From Cheiracanthium punctorium (taxonomy: Eukaryota; Arthropoda; Arachnida; Araneae; Cheiracanthiidae): a stretch of 64,000 bases of DNA. The notes beneath the pieces are model-generated. The model was not told the origin of the DNA, searched no databases, and worked only from the letters and a program-made list of their open reading frames with translations. The stretch spans positions 1 to 64,000 of the forward strand of contig JAWZYV010000070.1 in assembly GCA_038373885.1 (NCBI GenBank), read 5' to 3'. Made by a program: the position numbers and the translations under genes. Shown here piece by piece: positions 46,641-59,280 of the stretch (position 1 is the stretch's first letter; each line of letters begins with the position of its first letter).

Positions 46641-47944
46641 GGGCAGAGCTATCGTGCGCCCTATACCGATCAAGTTAAGCCGATGCTCATAAGCCGGCCT
46701 GACGATGCTCATAAGGACGACGGGCCTGATACGGGAAAAAAAAAATGTTACGTTGCTCTCTCCATTGTGTAGGGGGACAGGGTTGTCAGTTTAACAGATT
46801 AATCTTTCGTTGGTAGATCCCGACTGGTCATTAAAAGTCGTAAATTTCGCCAGAAAATGTGGCCTTAACCCTTGTAGTGACGACAAGACGTGGCTAATCA
46901 GCAACAACCTTTATTCATGTTGTTGTTCGCGGTCCCTAACCATTAACATTTTAGTGTGTACAGAGTCTAATTGCTGAATGCATTATTGAACCCATTTCAC
47001 AGCCATCGTGCAATATACAGAGTTCACAGCATGCATTTCAGCATTTTAGGATGGCATTCCGTTTTCCAGATTAAGTAATTCCCATCCTTTTCTATGAGGA
47101 CTCTAGTAAACCAACCTCCATTGCTATTTACAACTAATATCACTATTATCTGCTATTTACAATTTGAGCTTTCTTTTTTAAAACCAGACCAGCTATACAT
47201 TGCCAGGTACTCGCTATGTCTGATATCTTAGAATATGTTTTACTTTTATAATGAGGATTTGTACCCATACGTCTGGGTGGTGTGGACAACTTATGAGAGC
47301 AGTTGAAAGAATGAAAGCTGTACAAATTGCGGAGGGTTGGATTGTTCGTCTATGCGAATTGCCGCTGCGTTAACGTGACTGCAGTAAGTAAGAGGGCATT
47401 CTCGTCGCGAATTTTACGATTTTAATGACAATTCGGGGTTAACCGATAAAAGATTTCTGCACTAAACCGCAAACTCCGTCTCCTATAAAATGGAGAGAGT
47501 AACGGAAGATTTTTTTCCTGTATCAGTGTCCCGTCTTCCACTCAAATGCATTGGAACCCTCTAAAGTGACTAAGAGATCGTCTGTCTATCTCTATAGTGA
47601 TCACTTTCGTGCAATTTCGCTTTACAACCATCACACTTTACCCCCTTTGTAATGTGACCATCTTTATAAAGTGACCAGTTTTGTTCTTCCCAAAGGTAGT
47701 CCCATTAGACATATTCCACTGTACAAATAAAACTGGGAACTGTGCTACAGCCACTGTGGCGATAGCGATGTTTAGTCCAGAAGAGTTCAATAAGTATTGG
47801 TGGAAATATTCTTGGTGTATATACATATATACAGTTGGCCGTCTGTTTAACGACTTTCAAGGAACCGTAAAAAATCATCCTTAAATAGAGATCTTCCTTA
47901 AACAGAATTTGTAAAAGAATAACATTTCCCTTTATACTTTGGAA

Positions 47945-48115
47945 GGTGCCTGGTTCGAAACCAGTTCGCGTTCGCCGACCTACCTGTTCGGAGTTTTCCG
48001 GGCTTTCCTCCGACACTTAGAGTAAATAAAGGTTGGGACCCCTTAGAAAGACCCCCACGGAGCCCACCCCACCCATCGGCTTAGATTCCATGTGCAGATA
48101 ATTGGCCGTAATCGT
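47945..48115 (+). mobile_element. SINE, 5' truncated
   Basis: GGTGCCTGGTTCGAAACCAG holds a B box (GGTTCGAAACC). It is followed by CGGAGTTTTCCGGGCTTTCC, the same body type as the SINEs in the Helitrons. Confidence 0.7.
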
Positions 48116-48514
48116 ACATCACCAACATCAACCCTTTACACTTTACATTCTTAGGACTGAATATTTTTCTTGACATATTCGCGTGTTTAAAGATGTTACT
48201 TTTATTATCATTATATTATTTTATTATTCACAAACATTATTTTAAGTTACCTTTAAAAAAAAGGTAGTAAAAACAAGCAATATAATAAAATTAGGTTTCA
48301 AGAAAATCAAAATGAGTCAGTTGTTTCATTTTTTGCCTTCCCGTTATTCTTTCTTCCAGATTTTCTCAAATGTGAAATGCGTCAGCTTCCATTTTTCTAG
48401 CTAACCAGCCGAAGACTGAAAATTTTGCATTCCAAATATTTCTGCCAGAATAACAGCACTGCAGTCATTGCTTGATTTTATTTATTTTATTTTGGTAATA
48501 CGAACAATTATCTA

Positions 48515-48700
48515 CATGAGGGATCTAGGCCGAGTACGGGGTGCCCTACGTGGGGGGTCTCAATCCGTACTTACGAGAAGTTTCGGAGAAAACTGCGAAA
48601 GACTCTGAACGGCGAGATTGACGGACGCGACTTGAGTTTGAACCAGGCACTTTTCTTCTCACAGTTGGGAGCGCTATGCGCTCAGCCACTCGTCGGGCCT
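48515..48700 (-). mobile_element. tRNA-derived SINE, full head
   Basis: On the minus strand an A box TGGCTGAGCGC (48679-48689) and a B box GGTTCAAACTC (48635-48645) are spaced as in a tRNA gene. They are followed by CGCAGTTTTCTCCGAAAC and a GACCCCCCACG tail region. The tRNA-like part does not fold into a full cloverleaf, so it is a SINE and not a tRNA gene. Confidence 0.8.
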
Positions 48701-48724
48701 CCAGAAATTGGAGTTATGTGTTAT

Positions 48725-48944
48725 GTGGCAAGCCTATACTAGAGGCATGTGCATTCTGGGGCGGTTACCTTGGTCGGAGGATTTTTTAAGAGGTTCTAAC
48801 GCGTATTCACGTTAAATCTGGTGAAAACCATCTGGAAAAACTCCAGATAGTTAGATCGACAGGCGCGCGGTAGGCCCAAACGCCGGACCTTCACACTTCA
48901 GCCGCCTATCATGTCGAGTATCTTATCCACTCGGCCATGGTGGG
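48725..48944 (-). mobile_element. tRNA-derived SINE of the CCATGGCCGAGTGG type
   Basis: On the minus strand the head CCACCATGGCCGAGTGGATAA (A box TGGCCGAGTGG) is followed by GAAGTGTGAAGGTCC, ACCGCGCGCCTGTCGATC and a GTTAGAACCTCTTAAAAA tail. It is the most complete copy of the family also seen at 2505-2700, 32524 and 32884-33215. Confidence 0.75.
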
Positions 48945-49363
48945 GTCCAGAAATTAGAATGTTGGATGCTTTTGCTTCATGCAACCATTTGGATGCAGAA
49001 GTGCCTTGGCAAACTTTTCCAATCGGCCACATTGACTTCTCGGCCGTTTGGATTTGGATCCCGAAAAAAAAAAAAAAATTGTGCTGCTTCAAGAATTTTC
49101 TCTTTATTTCTAAAATACCTTTGAGAATACACTCAGGTAGTTAAAATTGCCTTGCGAATTGCACTTTAGACATTCCCCGACACTTTTTTCCCACTCTTAA
49201 AAAAAATTTTCCCCTGTTCCTGTAGCGTAAGATGAAAAAAAAAAATCGTTGTTAAACAGACACGACGTCGTCTTTGAATAGAATTTTTTTACGTTGGAGT
49301 TGCTGGGACTTTGAAATATCGTCTTTGGAAAGAGATCGCCATTAAACACAAGAGTCAACTGTA

Positions 49364-49821
49364 TATACAGTGCTACTTTTTAAAATTTCAGTTTCTGCGA
49401 AAATTTACTATTTTTTTTTAACTTCCCTAATCCATAGTGTATTTCTAGCTCTGGGGGGGGGGGAGGGGGTCGAGCCCCCAGAGCCCCCCCCCCCCGTGGA
49501 TCTGCCACCGTATACAAACCTATTTTAAAAAATACTCTGTTAGTCTCCGTATAATGAATTCAACGCTAAGGATTCTGCCGCCCCTAGCAAAGAGCGAAGG
49601 CAGATGGACCCATATAGAAGGAACAGAAGAGACGCTCCCCTGAACAAATATTTAGACAAGATAAAATGGTCTTTCTGACAATGATGACATATTTCATGAA
49701 ATTCTGAATTAGTATTCAAGCTTTGCGCCTCGCAGAATTTATTTTTTTATAAATCTGCCCACATCAAAGGCACGACCTTTTTCTATGTCCTCCAAGTGAC
49801 AGCAATAAATGATTGTTAATT

Positions 49822-49852
<31 letters not shown>

Positions 49853-50800
49853 GACACAGAGAGAGAAAAGAACTTTTTTTAAATTTTAAGTGTTATACAA
49901 GTAGATAATAGTTAATCTAGGCCCGCCGCCCCTTTGAAGTGCCGCCTGATGCAGCCGCCTCTCTGCATCATAGCACGGCACGGCCCTGAACTGTTTAATA
50001 AAATAAAGCTGAAAGGACCTGCGATGGCTTTCATATACAGATGTAAGTACCTGTATTTTGCATATTTTATTCGCAAATGTAAGATGTGTAGCAAATGATA
50101 ACCATAAGAGATATTTTGACTCTCCCTGTTCATAGTCTTCTTTTAGGTACTTGTCTAGGTTTTGTTTCGTAACTTGCGTTAGCTCCAACAAAGTTCACCA
50201 GTAAAATTTTTAATGAGCCGTCTTCTCAAGAACAAGTTATGTATTCATCCCTGTACTCATGTGAATTTAATGGAATTTGAAAAACAAAAGTTATAGAATT
50301 TTTCTGTATTACTTTTTGTCATCCATGCAAATAAACATTCAGTGTGTAACGTACTAATATTTATTTCATTCTGCGAGTCCTTAAAATTCCAAACATGAGT
50401 TCATAATAAACAGACAGTGATAGATCCAAATATTCATAAATAAACAAAAAAAACTTGTTTTTCTAATGAGTGTATATCCCTATCGGGTTAAAAAATTGTA
50501 TTGAATGGGCAAATTAAGAGTACGTCTGAAGTTTCATTTATTTATTTATTTTTAATGTATAAAGCGCTTCTTTACTATTATCAAAATATTTAAAGCATAG
50601 AAACTTATCTAGGGGTCTACTAAAACACCCACACGGGGAAAATATATTTATGAACGTTTATTGAAAAATTCGTGTGAAGGAAACTTTGCAAGCATAGTAA
50701 ATCCTATTTTTAAAATAAATTCGACGGCAATTAACGTTATCGAATGTTGACTTATGTCAGCAAAAAAACCTGTTTTCGTTTTAATTAAAACTAATATAAA
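49364..50800. other. No gene; a hAT-like terminus on the minus strand at 49917-49989
   Basis: CAGGGCCGTGCCGTGC followed by repeated GGCGGC motifs on the minus strand looks like a solo hAT end. A foldback of GGGGGTCGAGCCCCC lies at about 49455-49495 and an A31 tract at about 49827. The rest is AT-rich. Confidence 0.45.
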
Positions 50801-51380
50801 ATCCTAATTTGTTGTATTTTTATAGAAAGGTCTTCTGTAAAAGAAGATATATGTCCATTGCTTTCGGGGAAAGGGAACCTGATTTCTCCCAGCCGTTTCG
50901 GAAAAGGAAAAAATGCTACCCCCCCTCTGGGAAAGGAGAAATGTTTTCTCTTTCGGAAAACCCTTCCCCCCAACGGGGTGTCCATTTCCTTTGGTAATGG
51001 GCGTGGGGGTACAACACGAGCGTATACAACTTCGAAGGTTGCCTCTTCCGAAATTCGGTAGTAGTCAACATAACTATAAATTTGAAATGGATACAAGTGA
51101 GCAGACACTTCTCCAGCTGCTAAGTTGGTGCAGCTGCGATGGTATGGACAAATCTCTTTACTTCAAAAATAAAGAAAAAAAAAAAACCACTTAAGTAAAG
51201 CAAAACACAAGGGGCCAGTCGGAATTTTTTAATTGGCTGTGGGTACACTATAGGGAGAGAGAGGGGGTCTAGAGAAACTCCCAGAAATCATTTTGGAGAT
51301 ATCGGTTCTGAACAGAATCGTCCAGTCCAGTCCCAGTGTTCAGAGCGTGTACTGTGAATCCACGAGAGTGAGGTAAAGAA
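50801..51380. other. Mixed-composition block, nothing recognised
   Basis: Repeated GGGAAAGG/CCCTTTCC-like text (TTTCGGGGAAAGGGAAC, CTGGGAAAGGAGAAATG) gives overlapping frames on both strands. No family motif is visible. Confidence 0.4.
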
Positions 51381-53000
51381 CTATGCATAAATATTTTTCT
51401 TTTTTAAATTGTAGAAGCGTGATAAAGGGGGAAATCATTTAACAATTGCATCGGATTTTTAATAATAATTTTATAGTTAATAGTTTCTTCATTTTTGATA
51501 AGATGAATCGTCCCCAATTTATTTATTGCTTTTCACAGTTGAAGCATCATTCATTGACTTGTTTGGTATTATTAAAATGTATTTGTAGAAAAGTAAATGT
51601 CTCACATTAGATTCTCCCATCCAATTTTCATTTCATTTGAAGATTTATTTATTACAAAATCGAGGATTTAAATATCTAGACCCATGTTCTTTCACCAGTG
51701 GTCCGAGAATTTTCGCTCGCTTCCGGTTCTGCTTAAATTTTAATCCCACTAAACCAGTATGGGTGTATTTCCAGAAAAATAATACTGTTTTAAATTCTAC
51801 AATAGTTTATAAGCCCAACTCCCGAAAAGAAGCTTGAATTATCTTATTTTTAAATTATTTTTCAAAACTGAAGCATAATTACTTATTTTCAATAATTATT
51901 ATTTCATTCCTCCCCCCCCCTGCATTTAGCCAAAAAAGGGGGGGCAAAATATTTAGTGTTTATAGTATTATATTAAACTAATTCAGATCTGAGAAACAAT
52001 CTTTGAAATCATCCTTCTTTCATAGTATTTATAACATTTATGTATTATCTATACAGAATTGGGGAAAAAAAAATGTTTATGTGGACTATAATCATTTTTT
52101 AAATGAAGTAAAGCAAAAAACAATTAAAGTAATGCAATTATCTTATAACTGAATTGTTTTATTTGTAGAGATTTATATGAATATGTTTATAATATTAAAT
52201 TTTGCAACGCTTATTTTAAGGAAAATTTCTAATTTAATTTAAATTAGAATATTAATCAACCCATTAATAACACTAAATTTAATATTAGCATAGTTCTTAA
52301 ACTTTATAAAACTTAATTTTGAATTTCGAGTTTTTTATTTTTTTATTATTTAGTTTTATAATTTGAAACATTTCTTTAACTGTGCTTAAAATGGATGGTT
52401 AATTAGATGTGTTTCAATTTACATGCCTTAATAACTTAATAATGAATAATCTGTAAGCATTTATCACTGGATTCTGCTCTTCTACCCTCCAACAAATAGA
52501 TATAGTGAAAATAATCGAGTTTCTTTGTTGAAAATTAAGCTTTTTCTACCAATTATTTTTTATGTGTATAATTTTATTTACCCAATTTTGAAAAGAAGAA
52601 ATAAAAAATCTGTTGGGGGTTGGTGTTGGTTTGTTTGCTGAATAGGCAGTATCAAATACCAATCAAATATTCGGTGCATTGCTAATAAAAATCAATGACA
52701 TGGAGGTAATATATTTTATGTAATTAACAGGCTGATTATTATTGATAATTTTCGTTCTGTTTCCGTTTAAAAGGAAATAAAGTATAGTGCGCTAGCGTTT
52801 AAACGGTACATTCGATCGAGCTTCAATTTGGTATATATGTTTGAATGATTCATCGATTAAAATTGATTTAAATGCTTGGTCATGATCTTAATCGTAAGTG
52901 TTCGGAAAGTCGAGTGGAGTCACTCCAGATTTTTTTTTTTTTTTCATTGCTGTAATGCATTCTAATCTTTGAAAGCATTCCATAACAAAATCAGAGTACT
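51381..53000. other. AT-rich region without genes
   Basis: No repeats shared with the window and no coding motifs were seen. Confidence 0.5.
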
Positions 53001-53001
53001 T

Positions 53002-53165
53002 TTAACCCTTTAAAGCGCGGTGTCCTCGCTGTGAGGACACCCAACTCTGAAGTTTCGACTGTTGCCAGTCACGGAGAATAGACATATATAAAGTTTATAA
53101 AATAAGTTTATATAAAGTTTATGATTTATAAAATAAGTTATATAAAGTTTATAAAAGGATCGCAG
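53002..53165 (+). mobile_element. TTAA MITE fragment (copy I) with short tandem repeat
   Basis: TTAACCCTTTAAAGCGC and the end hairpin GGTGTCCTC-GCTGT-GAGGACACC (53019-53041) begin a family member. It is cut at about 53085 and followed by a TATAAAGTTTATAAAATAAG tandem stretch. Confidence 0.8.
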
Positions 53166-53821
53166 TAAGAAACTGAATTTCACTTAACAAAGTATCCACC
53201 GAACGCTTTTTTTTTTTTCGTTTCCATAATTTATTTTCCATTCAGTTGCAGTAAAACGGTGATTATACCGACTTTTAATGAAATGAAAAACGGTATTGTT
53301 TACGGTATTTTTATAAGCTGTATTTTATTCGTCTGTTCGAATAATTTGTACACTGAAAAAAGGTAAACGCATCATGATGTGTACCCGAAAACTGGGTCTG
53401 GCAGTCTTTAGCTGCGATTCCCAGTTCCCAACCTTTTTTTCTTCCTGCAAACCTTTTCTAAAATGAAAATAAATAAATAAATCACGAATTCCTTGCGTGG
53501 CCGTTCTGTAGTCACGAGTCACTTGGGAACATTTGGGGATTCACGTTGACTGAAACCGATAAAATGCATTTGGCTGTGAATTTTCGCCTCGGTAACGAAT
53601 TCCACCACAGGAATGGATCCACCCTTTAATCAGTAAAAAGCACAGGGATAGAAATGTACGCGTTACTATTCTATGCCAGAAATAGTTAAGTTTTGCTAGT
53701 CTACACTTAACAGTACGGCATCTAGAGAGTATACGTCACGAGGGGAAATGCTTAATGGGAGGGCTACTTTCATTGGAACCCTAACTGATTTTGGCGGCCC
53801 CTCATCACAGCTACCGGGCAC

Positions 53822-54405
53822 TAGAGATGAGCCGGACTCAGCCCGAGCCCGGGCCCGAACCGGGCTCGGGCTCTGTAACTCACAATTGCGTTCGGGTTCG
53901 GGCGGGCTCGGGCTCGTGAAAAATTTCTGTTTTATTGAACATTCTCCTTGAAACAGATTTTTAAAATGTGATTCATATGAAAAATAAAAGTATTTATAAA
54001 AAAAAAAATAGCGGCGCGGGTGCCTAGAAGGCGCGTGAAGCTCTTTGGGTATTTCAGAACGGCGGCTTATATTACATAGATCATGTATAACTGTATAGCA
54101 GATCATGTATATGTGATACTCCATAGATATATTGCATAGTCATGAGATCGGACATTATTTCATAAACATAGATCTAAAGAATTAGAAAGTTGCATTGAGA
54201 GTTTGCAACTATATTTGTCTTTAATTTGAACAAACGGCAAAATTTATTGTATTCTATCAAGGAATTACTTCTTTGAATTTTATTTATTTTTAGCTGAAAT
54301 TTCGGGCTCGGGCTCCGACTTAAATAATATCGCTCGGGCTCGGGCGGGCTCGGATTAAAAGTCTTCGGGCTCGGGCTTCAAAAAATGAGCCCGAACTCAT
54401 CTCTA
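53822..54405. mobile_element. hAT-type MITE rich in GGGCTCGGGC
   Basis: TAGAGATGAGCCGGACTC and GAACTCATCTCTA are inverted ends. CCGGGCAC and CCGAGCAC form a 7-of-8 target duplication. Both subterminal regions are packed with GGGCTCGGGCGGGCTCGGG-type repeats in opposite orientation, around an AT-rich middle. Confidence 0.85.
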
Positions 54406-54882
54406 CCGAGCACGTGCCCCGTTCACCTAGAGTTTCGAAACTGCAATTGACTATTATTCATTTGCGATCAAAACCACTCAGAAATATCCTGGAACCTTTT
54501 TTTTTTTTTTTTCAATTGACCTAGGGTACCGCTCAACATGATTATATGAACCGGACATTCAGTTCACTCAAAATGTTCTATTAAAATCTGTCTTTTATAA
54601 ATAACTTTTTTAGAAAAATCTTTAAGCAGAGAGACAAAAATTTTTAGATTAGATTAGATGTTTTTTTCTAGAAACAATACATTTCTGCAAAATACAGTAG
54701 GAACCTATGTGGATCTCCTCCGCCCCCCAATCGCTTGAATGGTGGGTCCGGACAAGCTCCTTCGCCACGCCGGCCACTACCTCATCAGCTACTTCCCGCA
54801 AATGGACTCCTAAATACATTTGAACATCGTTTCTATATCAAAATTACATCTGCATCTGCGCGATAACTTATTTCTTGATGAA

Positions 54883-55074
54883 CCCTTTCAGGCACAACCC
54901 TTTCCCAATGCTGTAAAAAGTTCAGCCGTTGCCATCGCTCGACTGAACGACCCGCAAGAGGGCGGACGATCGAAACGCTCATCGCGTGCCACAGATCGAG
55001 AGACCCCTTTTTTGACGACAGCTGGCTGTGCCCGGCACAGCCAGCTGCGTCAAAAAAAGGGTCTCTAGATCAAA
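54883..55074 (+). mobile_element. TTAA palindromic MITE, copy D, truncated
   Basis: It starts at a decayed CCCTTTCAGGCACAACCC end and keeps the first arm and the centre (GACGACAGCTGGCTGTGCCC). It breaks off within the second arm at GGGTCTCTAGATC. Confidence 0.8.
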
Positions 55075-55104
55075 GGGATTTTAAGAAATGCTGTACAAAA
55101 CTGA

Positions 55105-55319
55105 TTTTTTTGCATTGCTTAAAATGCTGTTGAGTGATCCTTCAACTCAATTTAAATGTAATTTTAAAAACTTTTCAACAGCGTGTCAATGATTTTTAAA
55201 ATAATTTAAATGGCTTTTTAAAAAGTTTTAGTGGATACGGTACATAGAGGCTACTTCCTTTTATCTGTTGCGACTGAAAGTCAGCTCAATGGTTTCCTCG
55301 CGACCAGCATACGCCACAT
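55105..55319 (+). repeat. Block shared with 62637-62832 (left flank of copies E and H)
   Basis: CAAAATGCTGTTGAGTGATCC-type text (here AAAATGCTGTTGAGTGATCC), TGTCAATGATTTTTAAAAT and CTCGCGACCAGCATACGCC occur in both places in the same order. Both run straight into a MITE of the TTAA family. Confidence 0.9.
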
Positions 55320-55714
55320 TTAACCCTTTGAGGCGCAACCCTTTCGCATAGCCGGCTGCCGTAAAAAAAAGGGGGTCTCTCGATCTGCGGCACGCGATGA
55401 ACGTTTCGATCGTCCGCCCTCTTGCGGGTCGTTCAGTCGAGCGATGGCAACGGCTGTCCTTTTTTTCAGCATGGGGCCATCTATCCAGACGTTCTCCCGT
55501 TCTTCCATTTTTCAGCAGATGTCAGTGCTGTTGAAAAGAATCGTGACCCTTTTTTTTACGGAAAATGATGTGCGAAAAAGTAAAAGAGTCTCGTGGAGCT
55601 CTGTCACCCGCCACTATTTTTATAGAAATGAAATCTATTCTTCGTGACTGACAACAGTCAGAACGTCAGAGTTGGGTGTCCTCACGGTAAGGACACAGCG
55701 CGTTAAAGGGTTAA
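55320..55714 (+). mobile_element. TTAA palindromic MITE, copy E (one arm deleted)
   Basis: TTAA at both ends, 395 bp. After CGCAACCCTTTCGCA it jumps into the second arm, so the palindrome is lost. The end hairpin at 55676-55696 is GTGTCCT-CACGGTA-AGGACAC. Copy H has the same deletion. Confidence 0.88.
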
Positions 55715-56286
55715 AATAGTTTTTTATAAACTGTTTTCCGACTTCCATCGTCGACACAGGTCAGCGAAATGTTTCTTTATCTTTTCTTTCTTTTTCTTTT
55801 TTTAAGTGATCCGCAGGTGCAAAAAAAAGATTAGCCAGAACTTAAAGCTGCTTATTTAACACATTCAGTTTGCGCTTACATCCGGGCTTTAATGAGATTC
55901 ATCCGAAAGATGACGTTGAATGGAGATCCAACGTTTTCTCATCTTTGATTGGTTGCCACAGATCCATTGTTAAGTTGCCCTAAAGGGATCGCGCCTATTT
56001 CAAGAAACATGACCGGCTAGCTGTTGTCCGACTGTTTAATCTTGAAATGTTTGAAATTCGTTGCTGCAGCGTTTATTTGAGTCTTCTTTAGAGTACGTCT
56101 TAGCAGGAAAAAGCATTCATCATACGTACTGAATGTGCGGTTATCGGGAGCTACAGGCTTGGATGTAGCACACGTTTTTGTAAGAAATTTTACTTTTTAT
56201 TTATATTTTGGATAACCCTAGAAAATGTTTTCTCTCTGCGTCCCTGGCGAGCTGATTTATGTTAAACCCATTCATTTGAAAATGAG
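55715..56286. other. Intergenic, nothing recognised
   Basis: No coding motif or transposon end was seen in this stretch. Confidence 0.45.
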
Positions 56287-56288
56287 TA

Positions 56289-57233
56289 GAGGAGAGGAGG
56301 GTATTATGGAATAGTCGGGAAATATGGAATACCGAGTTCTTGGCTCTGTTAGTTGCTGCTGCCACAAGGAAGTACCATGAACCACTCAAGAAAGATTCCC
56401 GTCTTACAATGCAGTAAGAGTTGACCGCTCTCTGTTGCCGTACCACTCGCTTCAGAACAAAGTATGTTTTGTGATTTTCAAGAGTTTTTGTAGATAAGTT
56501 TTCAAACATTTTAACTTACTACACGGGGCATGAGCATGGATGTTACGCATAATGTACACTAAGAGAATGGTAGTTTGTTGTACTGTGGTTATTTTTTAGA
56601 GGACAGTGTTTTGCCAATGAGTTTTAAAGGTTCGTTTTCCGAGATGGCGTGTCGGGTATTATGGAATACTGGGTAATATTGTAATGGGTTTCATGTCATC
56701 CACTGAAGGACCGGAAAACAAAGACGCTGAATGCGTCTTTTGTCACGAAAAATTCTCTAAAGATCAACAACGATCAGTTTGGATTCAAAGATCCAGCTGT
56801 TCCTCTGTGGGCTCACCATGACTGTACCGGAGCAAAGAAAGAAGATTATATCTATAACTTTTCTAAATCGACTCGAAGCAGAAATGACTCCAATATAATG
56901 ATTTGAACTACAAAACATAAAAATTTAGTTTTATAGTAACCAATAACTATATATGAAGCAATACGAATTGCTTTTCATCGGTTTAAACCATCTATTCCAC
57001 ATTATACTCCATTCGTAACTTTTTTTTTAAATATTTTTTTCTATAACAACAAAATAAATTGTGTATTTCTTTGCAATGGACATTTCATTACGATTCATTA
57101 TAGCATGTACTCATGCTGTTTTTGGAGATTTTATTTAAAATTCTATGAAGTTTTAGTTAGAAAACTTGCTAGAAACAGCTAGAAATGTACAGCTAGAAAT
57201 GTAAACGGTATTCCATAATACCCTCCTCTCCTC
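56289..57233 (+). mobile_element. 945-bp deleted pogo-like element
   Basis: GAGGAGAGGAGGGTATTATG and its inverse close the element, with TA on both sides (56287-56288, 57234-57235). The inverted match is about 25 bp. A Cys-rich segment left from its transposase C-terminus is at 56700-56870. The GGGTATTATGGAATA core of the TIR also repeats internally at about 56655. Confidence 0.8.
56700..56870 (+). pseudogene. C-terminal zinc-finger remnant of a pogo-type transposase
   Basis: The frame reads ECVFCHEKFSKDQQRSVWIQ, then after a one-base slip WAHHDCTGAKKEDYIYNF. CxxC...W..C...WAHxxC is the PHD-like finger that ends many pogo-group DDE transposases. The catalytic part is gone. Confidence 0.65.
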
Positions 57234-57539
57234 TATAATTAAGCTCTGTGTCTTTTTTCTACTTTCTAATGACGTTGTGATTTTTTGTTTTATTTATTTA
57301 TTTTTATTCATCTGTTTATTCATCTTTTTTTTATTCATCGTTTTTTTTTATTCATCTGTAGTTTTATTCAGCTCGAACTGTTATAAATGGCCATTTCATG
57401 TCACGTATGGGGCAGAAATGCAAACTTTCTTTATATATTATTTGTTAAACATGCTATAATTTTTTTTTCTCACTAAATCTAATATATTGAATTTAAAATG
57501 GATTTACCTTAATTTAAGTGTTCAGTTCATATTTCAGTT

Positions 57540-58053
57540 TTAACCCTTTAACGCGCGGTGTCCTCGCCGTGAGGACACCCAACTCTGACGTTTTGACTGT
57601 TGCCAGTCACGAAGAATCGATTGGATTTCTATCAAAATAGTGGCGGGTTCCCTAGCTCCACAAGACTCCTTTACTTTTTAGCACGTCCTTTCCCGTAAAA
57701 GAATGGTCACGATTCTTTTGAACAGCACTGACATCGGCTAAAAAGTGGAAGAATGCGAGAACAGCCGAATAGATGACCCCATGCTGAAAAAAGGGCAGCC
57801 GTTGCCATCGCTCGACTTAACGACCAGCAAGATGACGGACGATCGAAACGTTCATCGCGTGCCACAGATCGAGAGACCCTTTTTTGACGACTGTGCCCGC
57901 GCACAGCCAGCTGTCGTCAAAAACGGGGTCTCTCGATCTGTGGCACGCGATGAACGTTTCGATCGTCCGCCCTCTTGCTGGTCGTTAAGTCGAGCGATGG
58001 CAACAGCTGCCCTTTTTTCAGCATTGGGAAAGGGTTGCGCCTCAAAGGGTTAA
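57540..58053 (-). mobile_element. TTAA palindromic MITE, copy F
   Basis: 514 bp with TTAA at both ends, inverted relative to copies B and C. The end hairpin at 57557-57579 is GGTGTCCTC-GCCGT-GAGGACACC with a 9-bp stem. Confidence 0.9.
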
Positions 58054-58451
58054 AGGTTCACGAGATTGTAGCTAGAAGGATTTATGCAAGTTATCACACG
58101 CGGGACAGAGATAGTGTCCCACATTGGACGCTTATATAAATGCTCCTAGTTTCTAACTCACGAAGCATAAAATTTTAACCTATTTATTTAAAGTAAGAAG
58201 AAATCTTACGTTCTTTAGCTCAGCATATTATATTTAGCCGAAAAAATTAAATCGTACGAAGCAAAGTTAAAATCTATGTCTCACATGTGACACGGAATGA
58301 CTCAAATGTACTTGAAGTGAAGAAGAAATTGATACTTGTCCTGAAGCCAATTTCCATTATTGACACTGCAGTTTCTTTGCCTTAATAATGTCTAATGTTT
58401 ACAATAAAATGTGGGTTTGGGAAAGTATTCAAAGTAGCATTTATGTTTATA
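58054..58451. other. Intergenic, nothing recognised
   Basis: AT-rich, without coding motif. Confidence 0.45.
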
Positions 58452-59034
58452 TTAGGTTGTAACGAAAGTTTTCCGCCACTGGAAGTATTGTCTGCACAAG
58501 CAGTTCGCGTTGGTGACTTTGCCGATATTTTGTCAAACGATTTTTGTTATTTGAAAGGAAAAGACTTGTTTTAGAGCACTGTGTTCTCAAATCTGTAAAA
58601 CAATATCTTTATGACTAAGTATAAGGCCTCTGAAATGGAACTATCACGCTACCAGATTGAACCATCCTTTACTCTCAGTTCTGTTGCAAAAAGTCAGCTG
58701 CAGAATGACACCGAATCATGTGTAGAGCTTAAGGTACTATTGTTGTATCACACGACATTATGAGGATTTGGTACCGAAATTTCAAAAAACGAGGACTAGG
58801 ACATTTAAGAAGCAGAGCGCTCTGGCCGGCCTACTGATGAGGCCCGCCTTATGAGAAATTGTGAAAGAAGATAAAATATTCATCCACTCGAGAGTTAGCT
58901 AAAAGAGTTAGACATTAGTACCATGTCCATGAGTCGCGCAAGGCATCGTATAAACTTGACATATAAGATCAATCGCTCGGTACCGCGTGAGCTGACTCAA
59001 GCAAATCTGGCAGAAAACTTTCGTTACAACCTGA
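58452..59034 (+). mobile_element. mariner relic
   Basis: TTAGGTTGTAACGAAAGTTT and its inverse (ending CAACCTGA) lie between TA dinucleotides (58450-58451, 59035-59036). Internal text still shows mariner N-terminal features in broken frames: HDIMRIWYRNFKKRG, a RALWPAY stretch in place of the usual SGRP, and STRELAKRV (about 58740-58910). The catalytic domain is deleted. Confidence 0.8.
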
Positions 59035-59280
59035 TACTTTATTTACGGGATCAGCAGAAGTCGTTGGTTAACGTATGCAAATGGAACAACTGCCAGTTTA
59101 TTTAGCCTAGGCAAATGGGAATGCGTTGCTTTCACGGTCAATTTCTCTAGCAGCTTAAAAATAATTAGAAAAATAAACATTTTGACCGGGAGATGATTTT
59201 TAATTATTAAAACAAAAGTTTCTATGTTGTATACTGACAAGCTTTAATATCAAAACATATCTTATGATACCCGAGTGTTA

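Larger units (their letters stand above)
47832..49361. mobile_element. Tigger/pogo-like non-autonomous element carrying three SINEs
   Basis: TA-CAGTTGGCCGTCTGTTTAA at the left and the inverse of CAGTTGACTCTTGTGTTTAA at the right mark a TA-flanked pair 1,530 bp apart. Inside are three SINEs (47945-48115, 48515-48700, 48725-48944). No transposase remains. Confidence 0.65.

Noticed and set aside
48635..48690. tRNA gene on the minus strand
   Set aside because: A and B boxes are present, but flanking stems do not pair as a cloverleaf and the sequence continues into a SINE body.
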